Of a stretch of DNA of 64,000 nt, positions 32,966-46,050 are shown piece after piece. Numbering within the stretch: the first letter of the stretch is position 1; the number at the start of each line of letters is the position of its first letter. The stretch is from Antiaris toxicaria (lineage: Eukaryota; Streptophyta; Magnoliopsida; Rosales; Moraceae): assembly GCA_035233585.1 (NCBI GenBank), contig CP141153.1, positions 20,179,001 to 20,243,000 of the forward strand. The letters run 5' to 3'. The position numbers and the translations under genes were made by a program. The notes under the pieces were generated by a model that worked only from the letters and a program-made list of their open reading frames with translations, was not told the origin of the DNA and ran no database searches.

Positions 32966-34423
32966 CTATACAAAACTTGATTTTTAGTTTTAAAAAACTA
33001 AGTTTTGACTCTTAAAAACTTATTTAAACTTTTCTATAACATTCTTAGCCCCTTTTCGTTTATTTTTAGAAATTCTCTTGACTTAATCTACCCTATTACT
33101 CGAGGGCACTATTTTACCAAACTTCAGTCATTGGTTTTCTTTTTCTCACCTTTCCAAATCTTAAATGGACGTTTCGCTACTTCGTAAAATGTCTGTATTC
33201 CTTCTCCCTAACTTAGGTTACTAAGGGCTCAGGTTTTAATCTAAACCTTGGTTTACTCCTCTTTTCCCTAAATACCTTCTGATAAAATCTTTAAAATTTC
33301 AGTAGCATTTCCGCTAATTTTCTAGGTTCCCAGCATTTAGGAAAATGCCTCAAAACCATCTATCCTAATAATTTCACATGCCAAAAGCTCTTTTTCTTAA
33401 TTCAATACTAACAACAATATGACTTAATAATTTCCACAATCCATACACTACACATATTTTCACAATCAACCTTCTACTACTTATCAACCAAGATTTCCAA
33501 TTTTATTTCGATATTTTATCATCTATCATATACTTAGAAATCATAATTTCAATTCAAAACTCACAAGAAATGAGGGATTTAAAATTACCTTGTCACCAAA
33601 GGAATCTTCTTACTCCTACAAGATTATGGTTGAAGCTTGATGTGAAGATTTTGAGGAAAAATCTTCACAAAAGGAAAGAGATTCACTCTTTTCTTCTTGG
33701 CTGCATTTCTCTCTCTCTTCTTTCTTCTTCTTCTTTTTTTTTCTGGTTTTTTTTCTCACACCAAAGCCGATGCCCCCTTTTTTATTAATCAAAAGCTAAT
33801 TAATTCATTTTTCTTTCCACAAGATCTTGATACCTAGCACCTCTATTTCTTTCCCAAATTTGTAAAATACAATTAAGAAAATTTTGACTTAATCTAAACC
33901 ATTAAATCTAGATAGAAACAAATCCTAGCCTTAGGATTTCCCATTTCTTTCTCTTACTTTTCAATAAATACATTTATGAGGTCATAATTTGGGATATAAT
34001 ATGTTTTAATCACATGCTTAATGGTTCAATTACTATTGATATTAATTAAATCCTCATTTTGACCAAAAAGTCAAACCAAAGAAACTTCATCAGAATCGCC
34101 CCGGTGGGTTCCTGGGACATCCGATGCAGTCGGTTTGCCTTATTTTTCTTCTATTTGGTCAAAAATTCCAGTCAAACATTTTTGTCTTTTAGCACGGTTT
34201 CTTGCACTTCCTAAGGTTTTTGACGTCAATATGGCATCGTTCCTCACATTTTGGTTCGATAATAATTTATATTCCTAATTTCCTAACTTGTAACACTGTT
34301 AGAACGTTTTCCTGCATTCTTAATAGTATTAAATCATTCATTTTACATTTTTAAATATAAAAATTGTTGTATTAAATACAATATACATATTTCCGAGTAT
34401 AGCGGATTTTCTCGGTTATTACA

Positions 34424-34438
34424 TTTACCCCTCCTTAT
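34424..34438 (-). promoter_or_regulatory. Polypurine tract of element H
   Basis: The minus strand reads ATAAGGAGGGGTAAA right before the LTR start TGTAATAACC. The core is identical to that of elements A and F. Confidence 0.82.
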
Positions 34439-34459
34439 AGAATTTTCGTCCTCAATAAT

Positions 34460-35531
34460 TTAGAACAAATGGGGGTATTTAGCTTTCATTTCCTCCTCGT
34501 GTTCCCATGTAGCTTCTTCTATATTATGTTTTCTCCACAAAACCTTGACTAGTGGGATACTTTTGTTTCTTAACATTTTCTCCTCTCGAGCAAGTATTTG
34601 AATTGGTTGCTTTTCATAAGATAAATCTTCCTGAACTTGAATTGGTTCATATTTGAGAATGTGTGAAGGGTCCGATATGTACCTCCTCAGCATCAACACG
34701 TGGAAAACATATGCACTGAGGATAACTCAGGGGGTAGTGCTAACTTGTAAGCTACTTTTCCTACTCGACTGATGATCGGAAAAGTTCTAATATATTGTGG
34801 GCTTAACTTTTCTTTCTTTCCAAAGCGCATAACACCTTTTATCAGTGTAACCTTCAGGAATACAAAATCTCCCTTTGCAAATTCCAAAGTTCTTCGTCGC
34901 TTATCTGCATAACTCTTTTGCCGACTCTGTGCCGTTTTCATCCTTTGTTCTATTTTCTTAACTGCATCTATTGTCTCTTGGATGAACTCAGTCTTATATA
35001 GCTCTTTTTCCCTTAGATCATATCAATGAATGGGAGATCTACATTTTCGTCCGTATAGTGCTTCATATGGGGCCATTCCAATAGAAGTTTGAAAACTATT
35101 GTTATATGACAATTCTATCAGTGGCAGCTTTTTATTCCACACTCCTTTAAAATCCAATACACATGCACGAAGCACATCTTCCAATGTTTGAATGGTGCGC
35201 TCCGATTGTCCATCTGTTTGAGGGTGAAACGCTATACTAAACCTCAGTTCTGAGCTCATAGCTTCCTGTATACTATTCCAAAAATTTGATGTGAACCAAC
35301 CATCACGATCTAAAACTATCACTGTCAGCACTCCATGTAACCTCACGATGTTGGCGATGTATAGCTCTGCCAGCTTTTCCAGTATGTATGTCATCTTTAC
35401 AGGTATAAAGTGGGCTGATTTAGTCAACCTATCTACCACTATCCATATAACATCAAATCATTCACTTGTCTTTGGTAGTCTAACTACAAAATCCATAGTT
35501 ACTTTTTCCCATTTCCATTCTGGGATGTCCA
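34460..35531 (-). pseudogene. Decayed integrase to chromodomain of element H
   Basis: Read on the minus strand it begins inside integrase (MDIPEWKWEKVTMDFVVRLPKT-like), with DRLTKSAHF, the second D in VLDRDGWFTS, HPQTDGQSERTIQTLED holding the glutamate, and SYNNSFQTSIGMAPYEALYGRKC. A stop (TGA for the conserved Trp of SPIHWYDL) lies at 35023-35025. The next frame carries KGDFVFLKV...KVAYKLALPPELSSV. A frameshift near 34695 leads to the tail SDPSHILKYEPIQVQEDLSYE...VLWRKHNIEEATWE and PHLF with a stop at 34460. The conserved SDRD is LDRD here. Upstream pol is cut off by the family-2 LTR at 35532. Confidence 0.9.
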
Positions 35532-36740
35532 TGTGATAACCGAGAAATTTATCACTCTCGGAAAATTTTGTACAAGATATATAAATATATATATGTATAT
35601 TCGTGATAAGACATGTTACAGAATACAAAGCAGATGAAAATTTTGATTAACTGAATTATTAGTAAAAATTTGACAATGAATTAATGAACATAGTGTAAAA
35701 GCTAATCATTAATTCAAATCATGAAGTTTAAATTTATTGGAAAAGTATGTGGAAAATACATATTAAGAGATCAATGGCTCACATACAAGCTACTTTGATC
35801 AATGACCAAGATTAGCCAAGAAAATTGCCAATTTCTTTAAAAGAAATTAAAGAAAATGGTGAGAGAGGGGGAGAGGTCACGTAAGGAGTAGCAACCCAAG
35901 TGAATTAATTCACTTCTTGAGCTGAAAAGAAGTGGCCAAGAAAGAGAGAAAGAAAGAGAAAGAAGGAGAGAGAGAAAGATCAGAAGAGGAAACAAAAATC
36001 ATCCTCTGTCATTGCTTTCAACAGTTTCGGATTTCCTCTTCAAGCAACGAAATCGTTCAAGTTTTTAGCCCAAGATTCGACAGTAAGACGTCCTCCAGTT
36101 TTAAGCAAGGTAACCTCTTTTTCTCTCATGTTTTTGGGTGAAAATCTAGGTTATTTTGAGGAAGAAAAAGAGAATGTAAGTGTTGCATGTCGAGATTTTT
36201 GGTTAAATCGAAACATGGTTCAAGGTTAGCTGTTTTTAAACATGAATTCGTAAGTTGATGGTTTAGAAAACCAAATTTCAGTGAGTTTTCTTCAAGAAAG
36301 TTTTGATTTTTAAGTTTTGAGTCAAGAGATATGTAGAAGTAAAATGTGAAATTTTGCTTATGAAACCATAGATAGATGATAGTAGAAATGCAGGTTATAC
36401 CTTGAAACAGTCTTATAGAGATCAATTTTAGGTGCAAGAAGTAGAAAAAAGGCCATGAAAGCCTTAAAAAAATAGAGGTTAGGATTTCAGACTCAGAATC
36501 AGGATTCTAGGATGAACACAGGCATGTACACGAGCGTGTACAAGGGTGTGTTCAGAACACGGCCCTAAACATGCCCACATACACGACCGTGTTTCGAGAG
36601 AGTTTGAGACCCAAGAGGTCCACGGCCAAGAACACGGCCGTGTATCGAGCCGTGTAGAATGGCACAAGGCCATGGGAAGAGGTGTGTAACATGCCATGTT
36701 TGACAGTAGGAAACACGACTAGAAACATGACCATGTAGGT
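35532..36740 (+). mobile_element. Truncated family-2 LTR inserted in pol of element H
   Basis: It starts TGTGATAACCGAGAAATTT, preceded by GTCCA, and follows the family-2 consensus through the GA-rich stretch (about 35940-35995), GCAAGGTAACC (36105) and part of the palindrome array (36518-36740). It stops at CCATGTAGGT, where the Copia-like sequence begins. The remaining ~1.35 kb, including CB2 and CB1, is missing, so this insertion was cut by a later event. Confidence 0.88.
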
Positions 36741-38609
36741 TGTTAGGAAATGCCCTAAGCATTAGAGATATTTTGATGTATTTATTTTGAACTGGATAAT
36801 AAAATTATATATGGAGGTTATTCATCATATTGCTATGTGCCCTCATACTATTTACATATTAAAGCAAATGTAAGTAAATATGACTCCCTGACTGCTTGTG
36901 TTAAAACTGTTAGAACGTTGCATACAATGAACTTTTTATATGCGAGAAGACAATGTTCTAAAGTAAGCAGTCTAAACTAAGGTCTGTAGTCTATGGGGTT
37001 AGACCGAGCATCTAACTCATATTAAGACTATTATGTTGTCTAAAGCCATGGCGGGGACTATTTGTCTTGACTGTCTGGAGCATAAACTCCCAAGTAGAGA
37101 CATAGATATGTTGCTTGGTGGTGACATATTAGACCGGGACTAAAGCGTGATTGATCTACGTAGTCCGCTATGAGTAGATCCATCTGCTTTTGACGTTCAT
37201 TATGCAGTAACCTTAATCCTGAGTGAATGAACTACTTTATATATATGACTTGTGTACTTTAATGCTCCAATGGCTAAAGCGTCTCAGAGGTAGTAAGCTT
37301 ATAGACCGGTTCGTTAGGTGCATGACTTGTATACGATGAAGGGTTTGTTTACAGATATCGGAATCATAGCTCTAATAAGGAGTTAAGGGTATCCTCTTAA
37401 AGGCATTATACTGGATGTGAAAATGGATAAGGCCTTAGGTCCTCTGCTGGGCGGATGACTTCTTATTCACATATGGTGAATAATCATTTTCTTATTCGGT
37501 AGTATAATGGAACTTTAAGATAGCCTGATCAGTAGGATTAAACGGACTTAGACCTAAGGCTGATCATGGATATCATATGAGGGTTCTACATATATGGCAA
37601 GGTCATTGGACAATAGCTTGTCACAGGCTTACGTAATACGGTATGTAATTGGGAGTTCAGTTTCAGGTTTATAGTGGTGTGACTCTGAAATTAGTGATCA
37701 TATGATTGAGTTGTTCGGTAAAGAATGATGATCATATGGATTCACGGGAGCCCGATTATATATGTCTAATTGGTCCCTCTACTAGCTCCATATAATTCCT
37801 TAATGATTGGCAAATTGATTAGTGTATGCTATTGGCTGGTTGATTATGCATGGATGGTGTTGACATAGGATTAGGATAATGGATAAGATTCTCTCCGGTT
37901 GAATTTAGATATTATTTTGGATAATAGAGTACACAATTATTTGAACTCCAAATAAAGTTGCTATGATTTTATTTGAGATTGGATTAGAGTTGTAGAAAAT
38001 TATCCATGAGAACAAGAATTTGAAATACAATTGTTTTGTGGATTTTGAATTTTGAATTTTGAAATTTGAAATTTGAATTTTGAATTTGAAATTTGAATTT
38101 GAAATTTAAATTTGAAATTTGAAATTGAATTTGAAATTTCAAATTCAAATTAGTCCAAGTAGAATTTGAATTCTTTGTGGATAATTCCACAAGGCTAGAA
38201 TTCAAATTTGAGTTGGATTATGAAGAGGAAAATCTTGTTTGAATCCTACTTGAATTTTAAATCCAAATCCTAACTAACTTGGTCGAAAATTTTAAGGAAA
38301 ATCCTCATGGAATTTTCAGTTTTTTTGTGGATAAAGTTCAGGGAAAAATTCAAGTTTTAATCCCAGTTGAATTTGGATTCTCTCCTCCCTATTTGTGGCC
38401 GAAAATTATTGAGTAAATCTTAAAGGGATTTTCGGTTTTAATTGGATAAGGATGAGATAAAATTTAAGCTAGAAAATCCTATTTGGATTTTGATTCTCCT
38501 CACACTTTAATGACCGAATCTAGTCGTGTTTTTGGCACAAAGGGAAATCGGTTTTTATAAGGGAATGAGGAGATAAAATTCTAGTTAAAATCCTATTTGA
38601 ATTTCGCCC
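36741..38609 (+). mobile_element. Copia-like LTR fragment
   Basis: The DNA starts abruptly with TGTTAGGAAATGCCCTAAG inside the family-2 palindrome array. That terminus is common to plant Copia LTRs. No integrase, RT or tRNA primer site is visible over 1.87 kb. The right edge abuts family-3 LTR DNA at about 38610 without a TG...CA end or a target duplication, so a deletion joined the two. It contains the AAATTTGAA minisatellite (38041-38150). The assignment to Copia is by terminus only. Confidence 0.55.
38041..38150. repeat. GAATTT/GAAATTT minisatellite
   Basis: About fifteen short units of TTTGAA, TTTTGAA and AAATTTGAA follow each other without spacing. They allow slippage and local hairpins. 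Confidence 0.85.
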
Positions 38610-39689
38610 AGGCCGTTGACCACTTTCTTCTTTTGTCTTTACTCTTTCAAACTATCATTCAATTATAAATCTTGAAAACATATTTTTGAACTTGCTTTTC
38701 TTTAAACTGTTTATTTGTTTAGTAAAACAATGAACATTTTTTTTTATAAACATACATATATCATTTCAAATTAATACATTCATTCTTAGTCTATAAAATA
38801 CTTGTACATACATTTACATTCATGCTCTTCTATCTCTTTACAAAACCTATTTTTGTTAGGCAGTCGGAAACATAACGGGTCTACTTCCCTATCCATGATA
38901 TCTTGGGAATCTGCCCGCCAGTCCATCATGTATCTTCATTTTATCTTGATTACTACTTATCCTTATTACCTACACCACAAACAAACTAATAAGCTAGAGC
39001 TCAGTAAGTACAAACATACATATAAACGTAATTAAGTATAAAGTAACTAGGGTTAGTCTCGTTATGCTTCTTAGAATCATCTTCATTGTTCATTAGATCA
39101 TATCCTAATATGTCCTTCTATTTCCTTCCTTTCTTTTCTTTCCTTATTTGCTTCTTTATTTTTTTTCTCTTCTATTTACTTTCACTGGGGGCCCCTGTGT
39201 TAGACATACCTCTTGCCTGCAGACCAGTGGGAGGAAGGGGAGCGACCCACCAACCTACCTCATGGTCAACCTTTAACTTTTAGCCATTAACCTCACACTT
39301 TTGGGAGGTAGCATTCAATTGTAGTGGAATTTATAACATTAAACCTCACTTATGAGAGGCCAGTACAACACTTAAGTTTTCAATTTCATTATCTTTCTTT
39401 CTTTTATTACTTGTTTCATTAACTCACTTCATACTCATATCTTTTCCCTCAAGTAACCATATAAGAGCTTATCGAAATATTACTACAAGAAGTTAGTCAA
39501 TCAAGAGTCGGTTTATGGGTAGATAAATAAATGTCAGTACTTATAGAACTTACTCTAATATGGTCGTCCTTAGGTCGTTTGCAATATCATCTTTATCTTT
39601 CGTCGTGTTCCCTACAGGCAATAATATTATCAGTTAATTCCTTTCCTTAAATTACCTTTATTCTTCTTAAAAATCTAAATGTGTTTTTT

Positions 39690-40220
39690 TTAAACACAGT
39701 CTGGTACACTGCCGTGTCCATGTCCATGTACCTTTTTGTCTACTTTACTTCTTTCTTACACGGCCGTGCTACATGGCCGTGTGAACTATACATTATGTGT
39801 ACACGTTCTGGTACATGGTCGTGTCTTTGGCCTTGTACTTCTTTATAATTTTATTTCCCCTAACATGGCCGTGTTTCATGGCCGTGTAACTATACATTAA
39901 ATGTACACGGTCTGGTACACGGCCGTGTCTCTAGCCGTGTACCCCTCTGTGATTTGTTTCTTCCCAATATGGCCGTATTATCTACCTATGTAATTTACTC
40001 AGTGCATGTACACGGCTTTTTACATGGGCGTGTCTATGGCTGTGTAATCCTCTGGAATTTTTCTTTTCGCTACACGACCGTGCAATTTGCCCGTGTAGAC
40101 TAACATCGCATGTACACAGCCTGAAACATGGGCATGTCTCTGACCGTGTACCTCTCTGGAATTTATTGTTCATTATTACACGCTTGTGTACACAAGGTAC
40201 ATGCCCGTGTACGATACAAA
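39690..40220. repeat. ACGGCCGTGT palindrome array in family-3 5' LTR
   Basis: Sister array of 32450-32965 with the same spacing. Several CG steps differ between the two as TG or CA. Confidence 0.85.
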
Positions 40221-40840
40221 ACTTGATTTTTAGCTTTAAAAAACTAAGTTTTGACTTTTAAAAACTTATTTAAAATTTTCTATAACATTCTTAGTCCCTT
40301 TCCGTTAATTTTCAGAAATTTTCTTGACTTAATCTACCCTATTACTCGAGGGCACTATTTTACCAATCCTTCAGTCATTGGTTTTCTTTTTCTCACCTTT
40401 CTAAATCCCAAATGGACGTTTCGCTACTTGGTAAAACGTCTGTATTCCTTCTCCCTAACTTAGGTTACTAAGGGCTCGAGTTTTAACCTAAACCTTGGTT
40501 TACTCCTCTTTTTCCTAAATACCTACTAATAAAATCCTTAAAATTTTTGACAGCATTTCCGCTAATTTTCTAGGTTCTCGGCATTTAGGAAAACGCCTCA
40601 AAACCATTTATCCTACTAATTTCACATGCCAAAAGCTCTTTATCTTAAATCAATACTAACAACAATATGACTTAATAGTTTCTATAATCCATACACTACA
40701 CATATTTTCATAATCAACTTTCTACTACTTATCAACTAAGATTTCCAATTTTATTTCAATATTTCATCATATATCATATACTTAGAAATCATAATTTCAA
40801 TTCAAAACTCACAAGAAATGAGGGATTTAAAATTACCTTG

Positions 40841-43800
40841 TGTGGCGGCCTGCCCTTCATAGAGGCTAACAATACTAGCATAGTAGAGCTCTGAAGTCCA
40901 TTATGATAGACTATCACCTCATTGGGTCATCGGCAACTTACTTATAACTTCTCGTTGTTGTTTACTGATTGTAATTTTAAAAACCTAAATTTTTAGCTTG
41001 GGAAAAACTGGGATTTTTTTTAAACTGAAACTGATATTAAAATTGTAAAGTGTAACCCATTAAAAAATACATACTGTAAAACTTATCATATTCTGTCATA
41101 CTTAATTTACATCATGGTACAAATATTCAAAATGGCTTTCAAAATCTACTCAGCGAAAAACATAAGCAGGACCATCCCCTCGCTCAGCCCTGTTGGCAGA
41201 TACAGATCCCACCCCTCGTCCATCCATTAATTACTAATGTATAGGCTTCTTACCTGTAACATGAATAAACTTGTGAGCGACAGGCTCAATAAGTTCAAAC
41301 ATACAAACTGGAACATAAGACATAAAATCATTAAAGTACTATTCATATGAATAGTATTTTGACTCTTGAATGTGAATAGTAGGTTGACTTTGACCAATAC
41401 TATTCATGATGGCGTTGACTTAAGCTACCACACACATATAGTTAGTACATATTATGCTTAATTATAATAAATCTTAAGTCTTATGTCTTTATTTTGCTTT
41501 AATTCTGATATTGGACTCTTGGATTGGTCGTACTGTAGTGCGCGCATGACTGAGAGGGACTCTGGGGAGCGACCCACTAGCCAATCTCTATAGTTTACAT
41601 AATAATGGACTTCCATACCTGAGACATACCACCATCGATGTGGAAGCCATATCATAACTGAACATGTAGAACCTCTACCTGTGTAGGAGGCTGATACGCC
41701 AATACTGGTTTTATTACTGACTTTCTTAAGGTTCCTGACCGGTGGCATTATTACTGCCTCCTAGGTCCGGAACTCTTTACATCATGTTCTTTGGTTGTGG
41801 TTATTTATTGTTCCACGTTAGTGTGCATATAGCACCTGAATATACGTTTACGTATCATATATAGCATATAGATATATCAAGTAAATTCATGCTGCAGACA
41901 AGTAAATGTCTGAACTTACCGCTATTTTGCTAGTGATTCCTTTCTTAGGTAAATCAACTTCCTTATGTCACCTTTTCATTGATTCCTTACAACCGAAATA
42001 AATTACGGTTATTTTATTACTTAATTCATATTTAAAATATTATAAAAACATAAAATTTCTAATATGGATCCACTAATTATTTGTTTTGGGATTCATATTT
42101 TCAATTTTGTGATTATTATACTGCTTAGAATACTATTCCGGGCCTTAATATCACTTTTCTAAACTTTTTGACAAAATGACCATTTTACTCCTAACTTTTG
42201 GCAAAATGACTATTTCGCCTCTAGCGGGCTTTTCCCTTGTTTCTCTAGCTTACAGCTCTATTTTAGGCTTTAGAAATTTAATAAAATCATTCTGAGGCTT
42301 TTACGGCCTATTTCTAGCAATTTGGAAAATTTTGGTCAAAATGACCATTTTACTCCTGACGAGACCTTAGACCGTGAAATTTCCGTTTTAACGTTTTAAC
42401 CGGATTTTCTATCCCAAAAAATTATAAAATAATCTTTCTTAGGTCTCACCAAGCCTTTACGATGTTTCTCGCCAAAATGCTCGGGTTACTATCCATCCAG
42501 CCCTCAGGTGATACTATTCCGACCCTCGGGGTTGTTTCTCGTTTTTCTAACCTTTCAGGACCTCAAATGGACATTCAATAGTTATGAAATTGTCCGTCGT
42601 CCTTTTCTTGAGCTTAGGTCCCCAAGGGGGCTTGGGTTTCCGGTTCCTGACCCTATTTTTACCCCTCGTTTACCAAACTGCCCTTCGGGCGTCCTGAAAA
42701 TTTTGGCAGTATTTCTACTGAAATTCTAGGTTCCCGGTATTTAAGAAACGCCTCAAAACCATCTATCTTATTCTACCCTGCCAAATACTATACCACAAAC
42801 CTAACTTTACGTAAAAGTTACAAACTTTTTACATAAAATTACACAATAAAACTTACTCGTTTGTAACGGGATTTCAACCCGTTTCTAACGGGTTTCATTT
42901 TTTCTTATTTTTAGACCCGGTTTTATACACCTTTTTCATATTCACATAACTCTATCAAAACTTTCTCATTTTCACTAAACCTATACACGGTTTTCCTATA
43001 AAAAAAAACCAAACAAAATTTTTGTTTCATAGCTTTATTTTTTCCTTATTTATTTTTCACGTCAACGCATTCACATTACATCACAAAACCCTAGCATAAC
43101 TCATCAAAATTTCATCTTCCTACACCATGAACAACCCACGGTTTTAGGGAGAGAAACACATACTCAACTTGATTTTTCATGTCTTTATTCCTTGCTTAAC
43201 TTAATCTCACACCATTAACACACTTTCAATCAAAAATCCATTAAATAAAAATTGATTTTTCTCACATCAAGACAGCCCATATCACACGGATTTTCTTCAT
43301 GAAAAACAAAAAGAAATCATGTCAAAATAGGAATTTACCTTGCTTGCTCGATTACTTGAACTTCGGGATGACTTTTTCACACTTTCTTGCAACAAACTTA
43401 AAGAAAATTTTTTAGTTTTAACAGGGGAGGTGCACGGTTGCTCTAATGGCTAAAAACTAGATTTTTTTTCTAGTTTTTAGAAGCCCAAAACCGTGTATAT
43501 AAGCAGCCAAAAAGGAAGGACTAAGTTGCAAAACTTTTAGGGACCTTTTTGCAGGCTTTTTGTGTAATTTTTCCACTCTTTCGAGACTGTTTTATAATTT
43601 CTCAAAGTTGAGCAGATTTTTTTTTTTTCTGATTTTAGCTCCAAAATCTGCCACCTAAGTGCCCTAGAAACCTCTTAAAATTTTTGCTAATCTTCCTTTG
43701 ACTTTTCTTGTTGACTTTGAATCCTAACCATTGAGTTTTCTTGACTTTAAACCCTAGCCCTTGGATTTGAATGTATCCTTACAGCCTTTCAAAGATTCAC

Positions 43801-44206
43801 ATCCAATCTTTGACTCCCCTCATTAATTTCTAGGTCAAACTTTTGACTAAAAGTCAAACCGAAAAGTTTTGCAGTGAAATCGCGTAGACGAGTTCCTGAG
43901 GCTGTCCGTGCAATTGGTTTTCCTTATTTCACTCCGGTTTGCCTAAAATTTCATCCCGCAATATTTTGTCTTTTAGTGGCTTACTGTATATTCTTAAAAT
44001 TTTTGGAACCGAAAAGGCTTGTTTTCTCCGATTTCGGTTTGGTAAAATTTTCTGTCCCCAAGCATTCTCTTATTGGGACCGTCAGAACATTTCATTGCAA
44101 TTTAAATAATATTAAATCATCTATTTTACAACTTTACACATAAAAATCATTGAGTACTTAGGTTATACAAAATTTCTAGAAACGGTGAAATTTCTCGAAT
44201 ATGACA
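40841..44206 (-). mobile_element. Solo LTR, family 4 (3.37 kb)
   Basis: It starts TGTGGCGGCCTGCCC and ends TCGAATATGACA on the plus strand. CCTTG flanks both ends (40836-40840 and 44207-44211). The sister LTR at about 33590 shows the empty site (ATTACCTTGTCACC). On the minus strand it starts TGTCATATTCGAGAAATTTC. CB2 is at about 41515-41710 and CB1 at about 41230-41300 (TTACAGGTAAGAAG). This family is seen once in the window. No coding sequence is credible. Confidence 0.92.
41337..41356. repeat. Perfect 20-bp palindrome in family-4 LTR
   Basis: TACTATTCATATGAATAGTA is its own reverse complement. Two more ACTATTCA/TGAATAGT half-sites follow within 60 bp. Confidence 0.85.
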
Positions 44207-44905
44207 CCTTGTCACCAAAGGAATCTTCTTACTCCTATAAGATTATGGTTGAAACTTGGTGTGAAGATTTTGAGGAAAAATCTTGACTAAAGGAAAGAGA
44301 TTCACTCTTTTCTTCTTGGCTGCAATTCTCTCTCTCTCTCTTCTTTCTTCTTCTTCTTTTTTTTTTCTTTCGGTTTTTTTCTCACACCAAAGCCGATGCC
44401 CCCTTTTTTATTAATCAAAAGCCAATTAATTCATTTTTCTTTCCACAAGATCTTGACACCTAGTACCTTTATTTCTTTCCCAAATTTCTAAAATACAATT
44501 AAGAAAATTTTGGCTTAATCATTAAATCTAGATAGAAACAAATCCTAGCCTTAGGATTTCCCATTTCTTTCTCTTACTTTTTAATAAATACATTTATGAG
44601 GTCATAATTTAGGATATAATATGTTTTAATCACATGCTTAATGGTTTAATTACTATTCATATTAATAAAATCCTCATTTTGACCAAAAAGTCAAACCGAA
44701 GAAACTTCATCAAAATTGCCCCGGTGGGTTCTTAGGACCTCCGGTGCAGTCGGTTTGCCTTATTTTTCTTCTGTTCGACCAAAAATTCCGGTCAAACATT
44801 TTTGTCTTTTAGCGCGGTTTCTTGTACTTCCTAGGGTTTTTTACGTCAATATGGCACCGTTCCTCACATTTTGGTTCGGTAATAATTTCTATTCCCAATT
44901 TCCTA

Positions 44906-44965
44906 ACTTGTAACACTATTAGAATATTTTTATGCACTTGTAACACTATTAGAATATTTTTATGC
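44906..44965 (+). repeat. 30-bp tandem duplication in 5' LTR of element H
   Basis: ACTTGTAACACTATTAGAAT and the next ten bases occur twice in a row. The 3' LTR has the unit once (about 34288), so it arose after insertion. Confidence 0.85.
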
Positions 44966-45339
44966 ATTCTTAACAGTATTAAATCATTCATTTAACATTT
45001 TTAAATATAAAAATTATTGTATTAAATACAATATACATATTTCCGAGTATAGTGGATTTTCTCAGTTATTACATAATAAGTCACAATGGCCCATATGTAT
45101 ATCATATATGTTGTTTGTGCGTAAGAGAGCGTGTAGCCATGCAAATATGAGAAGCCCTAGCCTCACAATAGAAAACAATATTTACAGGCTTATTTCTCAA
45201 CACAAGAAGCTTTCCTTTCTAAATAATATTATTTTTCTTTTGGGAAAGAAGGGAGGAGGTTAGACGAGAGTAGGGTGAAAGAGAGGAAGTGATGTATTTA
45301 TTTATTTATTTTGCACATCTGAAATCAAGAGGGAAAAAA

Positions 45340-46050
45340 CTTAGGTGGGTTTGGTATTATTTTTAAAATGTTTTTTATTTTCAAAATATTGAAAATGTGA
45401 ATGTTTTGAAAACTGTGTTAAGACCATTTTTAAAACTGTATTTAGTTATGTTTTCTGAGTATATAATATGAGAAACATAAAAATGAAATTTTGTTTGGTT
45501 ATATTTTTTGAAAACCCATTTTATAAGTAAGTATTTTATGAAAACATATTTATTTTTAATTTAAAAAAAATAAATTATTAGTCATAATTTAAAAAAAAAA
45601 AACTTTTGGTGGTAGGTTTTACGATGAAGGTTAGGGATAGAAGATATTAATAGTCTAAACTCTAGGTAGCGATGATGATGATATTTATGTTACAAGTCGA
45701 TAGTCATCACCGTGAGTTAGTAGACGTTGTCATGAGGGGCCGTCCTATTGTTATCAGTCCATAATCGTCGCCCTTCACTAGAAATAGATGTCATCGTCAA
45801 ACATGATCGTCACCGCCGCTGCATATCAGAAAGAGAGAAAAAGGAGATGGAAGAAGAAAATAAAAACAAAAAGTGAAAACAACCTTATTTCATTTTCAAA
45901 AAACCTAAAAAAATAACATAGTTGAAAACAATGATTTTGAATTAATTTTGAAAACATTAAATAAACCAACGTCATTTTAAAACAGTTTTTATTTTTTGTG
46001 TTTTTTAAAATGAAAAATCATTCTCGAAAACAAAAACAAACACTTTCTTA
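45340..46050. mobile_element. Possible non-autonomous DNA element
   Basis: Both edges are rich in imperfect inverted motifs. GTTTGG-TATT, TTTTGAAAA and ATTTTCAAAA on the left mirror TTTTCAAAA, GAAAACAAAAAC and AAACACTTTC on the right. The centre (45600-45840) is less AT-rich. I could not fix exact ends or a target duplication. Confidence 0.3.

Larger units (their letters stand above)
27339..34423 (-). mobile_element. 3' LTR of element H, family 3, interrupted
   Basis: Outer end TGTGGATGCTGACCC at 27339; inner end CTCGGTTATTACA at 34423. On the minus strand it starts TGTAATAACCGAGAAAATCC. Without the nested 27990-31938 insertion it is about 3.13 kb. It aligns with the 5' LTR copy over its whole length, e.g. 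AAACTATCATTCAATTATAA, and ACTCGAGGGCACTATTTTAC at 33093 versus 40344. A CB1-like block is at about 27685-27775, weaker than in other families. A CT-rich stretch (33695-33750) corresponds to the GA-rich stretch of family 2. Confidence 0.9.
27339..45073 (-). mobile_element. Nested gypsy element H (17.7 kb, family-3 LTRs)
   Basis: One gypsy element on the minus strand is bounded by the target duplication TAATA at 27334-27338 and 45074-45078. In element order it has a 5' LTR (45073 down to 38610), a mostly deleted interior retaining only integrase to chromodomain (35531-34460), a polypurine tract, and a 3' LTR (34423-27339). Later insertions are nested in it: solo LTR family 1 in the 3' LTR, solo LTR family 4 in the 5' LTR, and a family-2 LTR fragment plus a Copia-like LTR fragment in the interior. 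The pieces of both LTRs join perfectly once the insertions are removed. Gag, protease and RT are gone. Confidence 0.9.
38610..45073 (-). mobile_element. 5' LTR of element H, family 3, interrupted
   Basis: It begins about 28 bp inside the LTR (AGGCCGTTGACC; compare 27355-27370) because of the deletion to its left. It ends CTCAGTTATTACA at 45073, next to TAATA. Minus the nested family-4 LTR (40841-44206) it is about 3.1 kb, the same as its partner. The two copies differ by scattered substitutions, many C/T, and by a 30-bp tandem duplication at 44906-44965. Its palindrome array is at 39690-40220. Confidence 0.9.
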
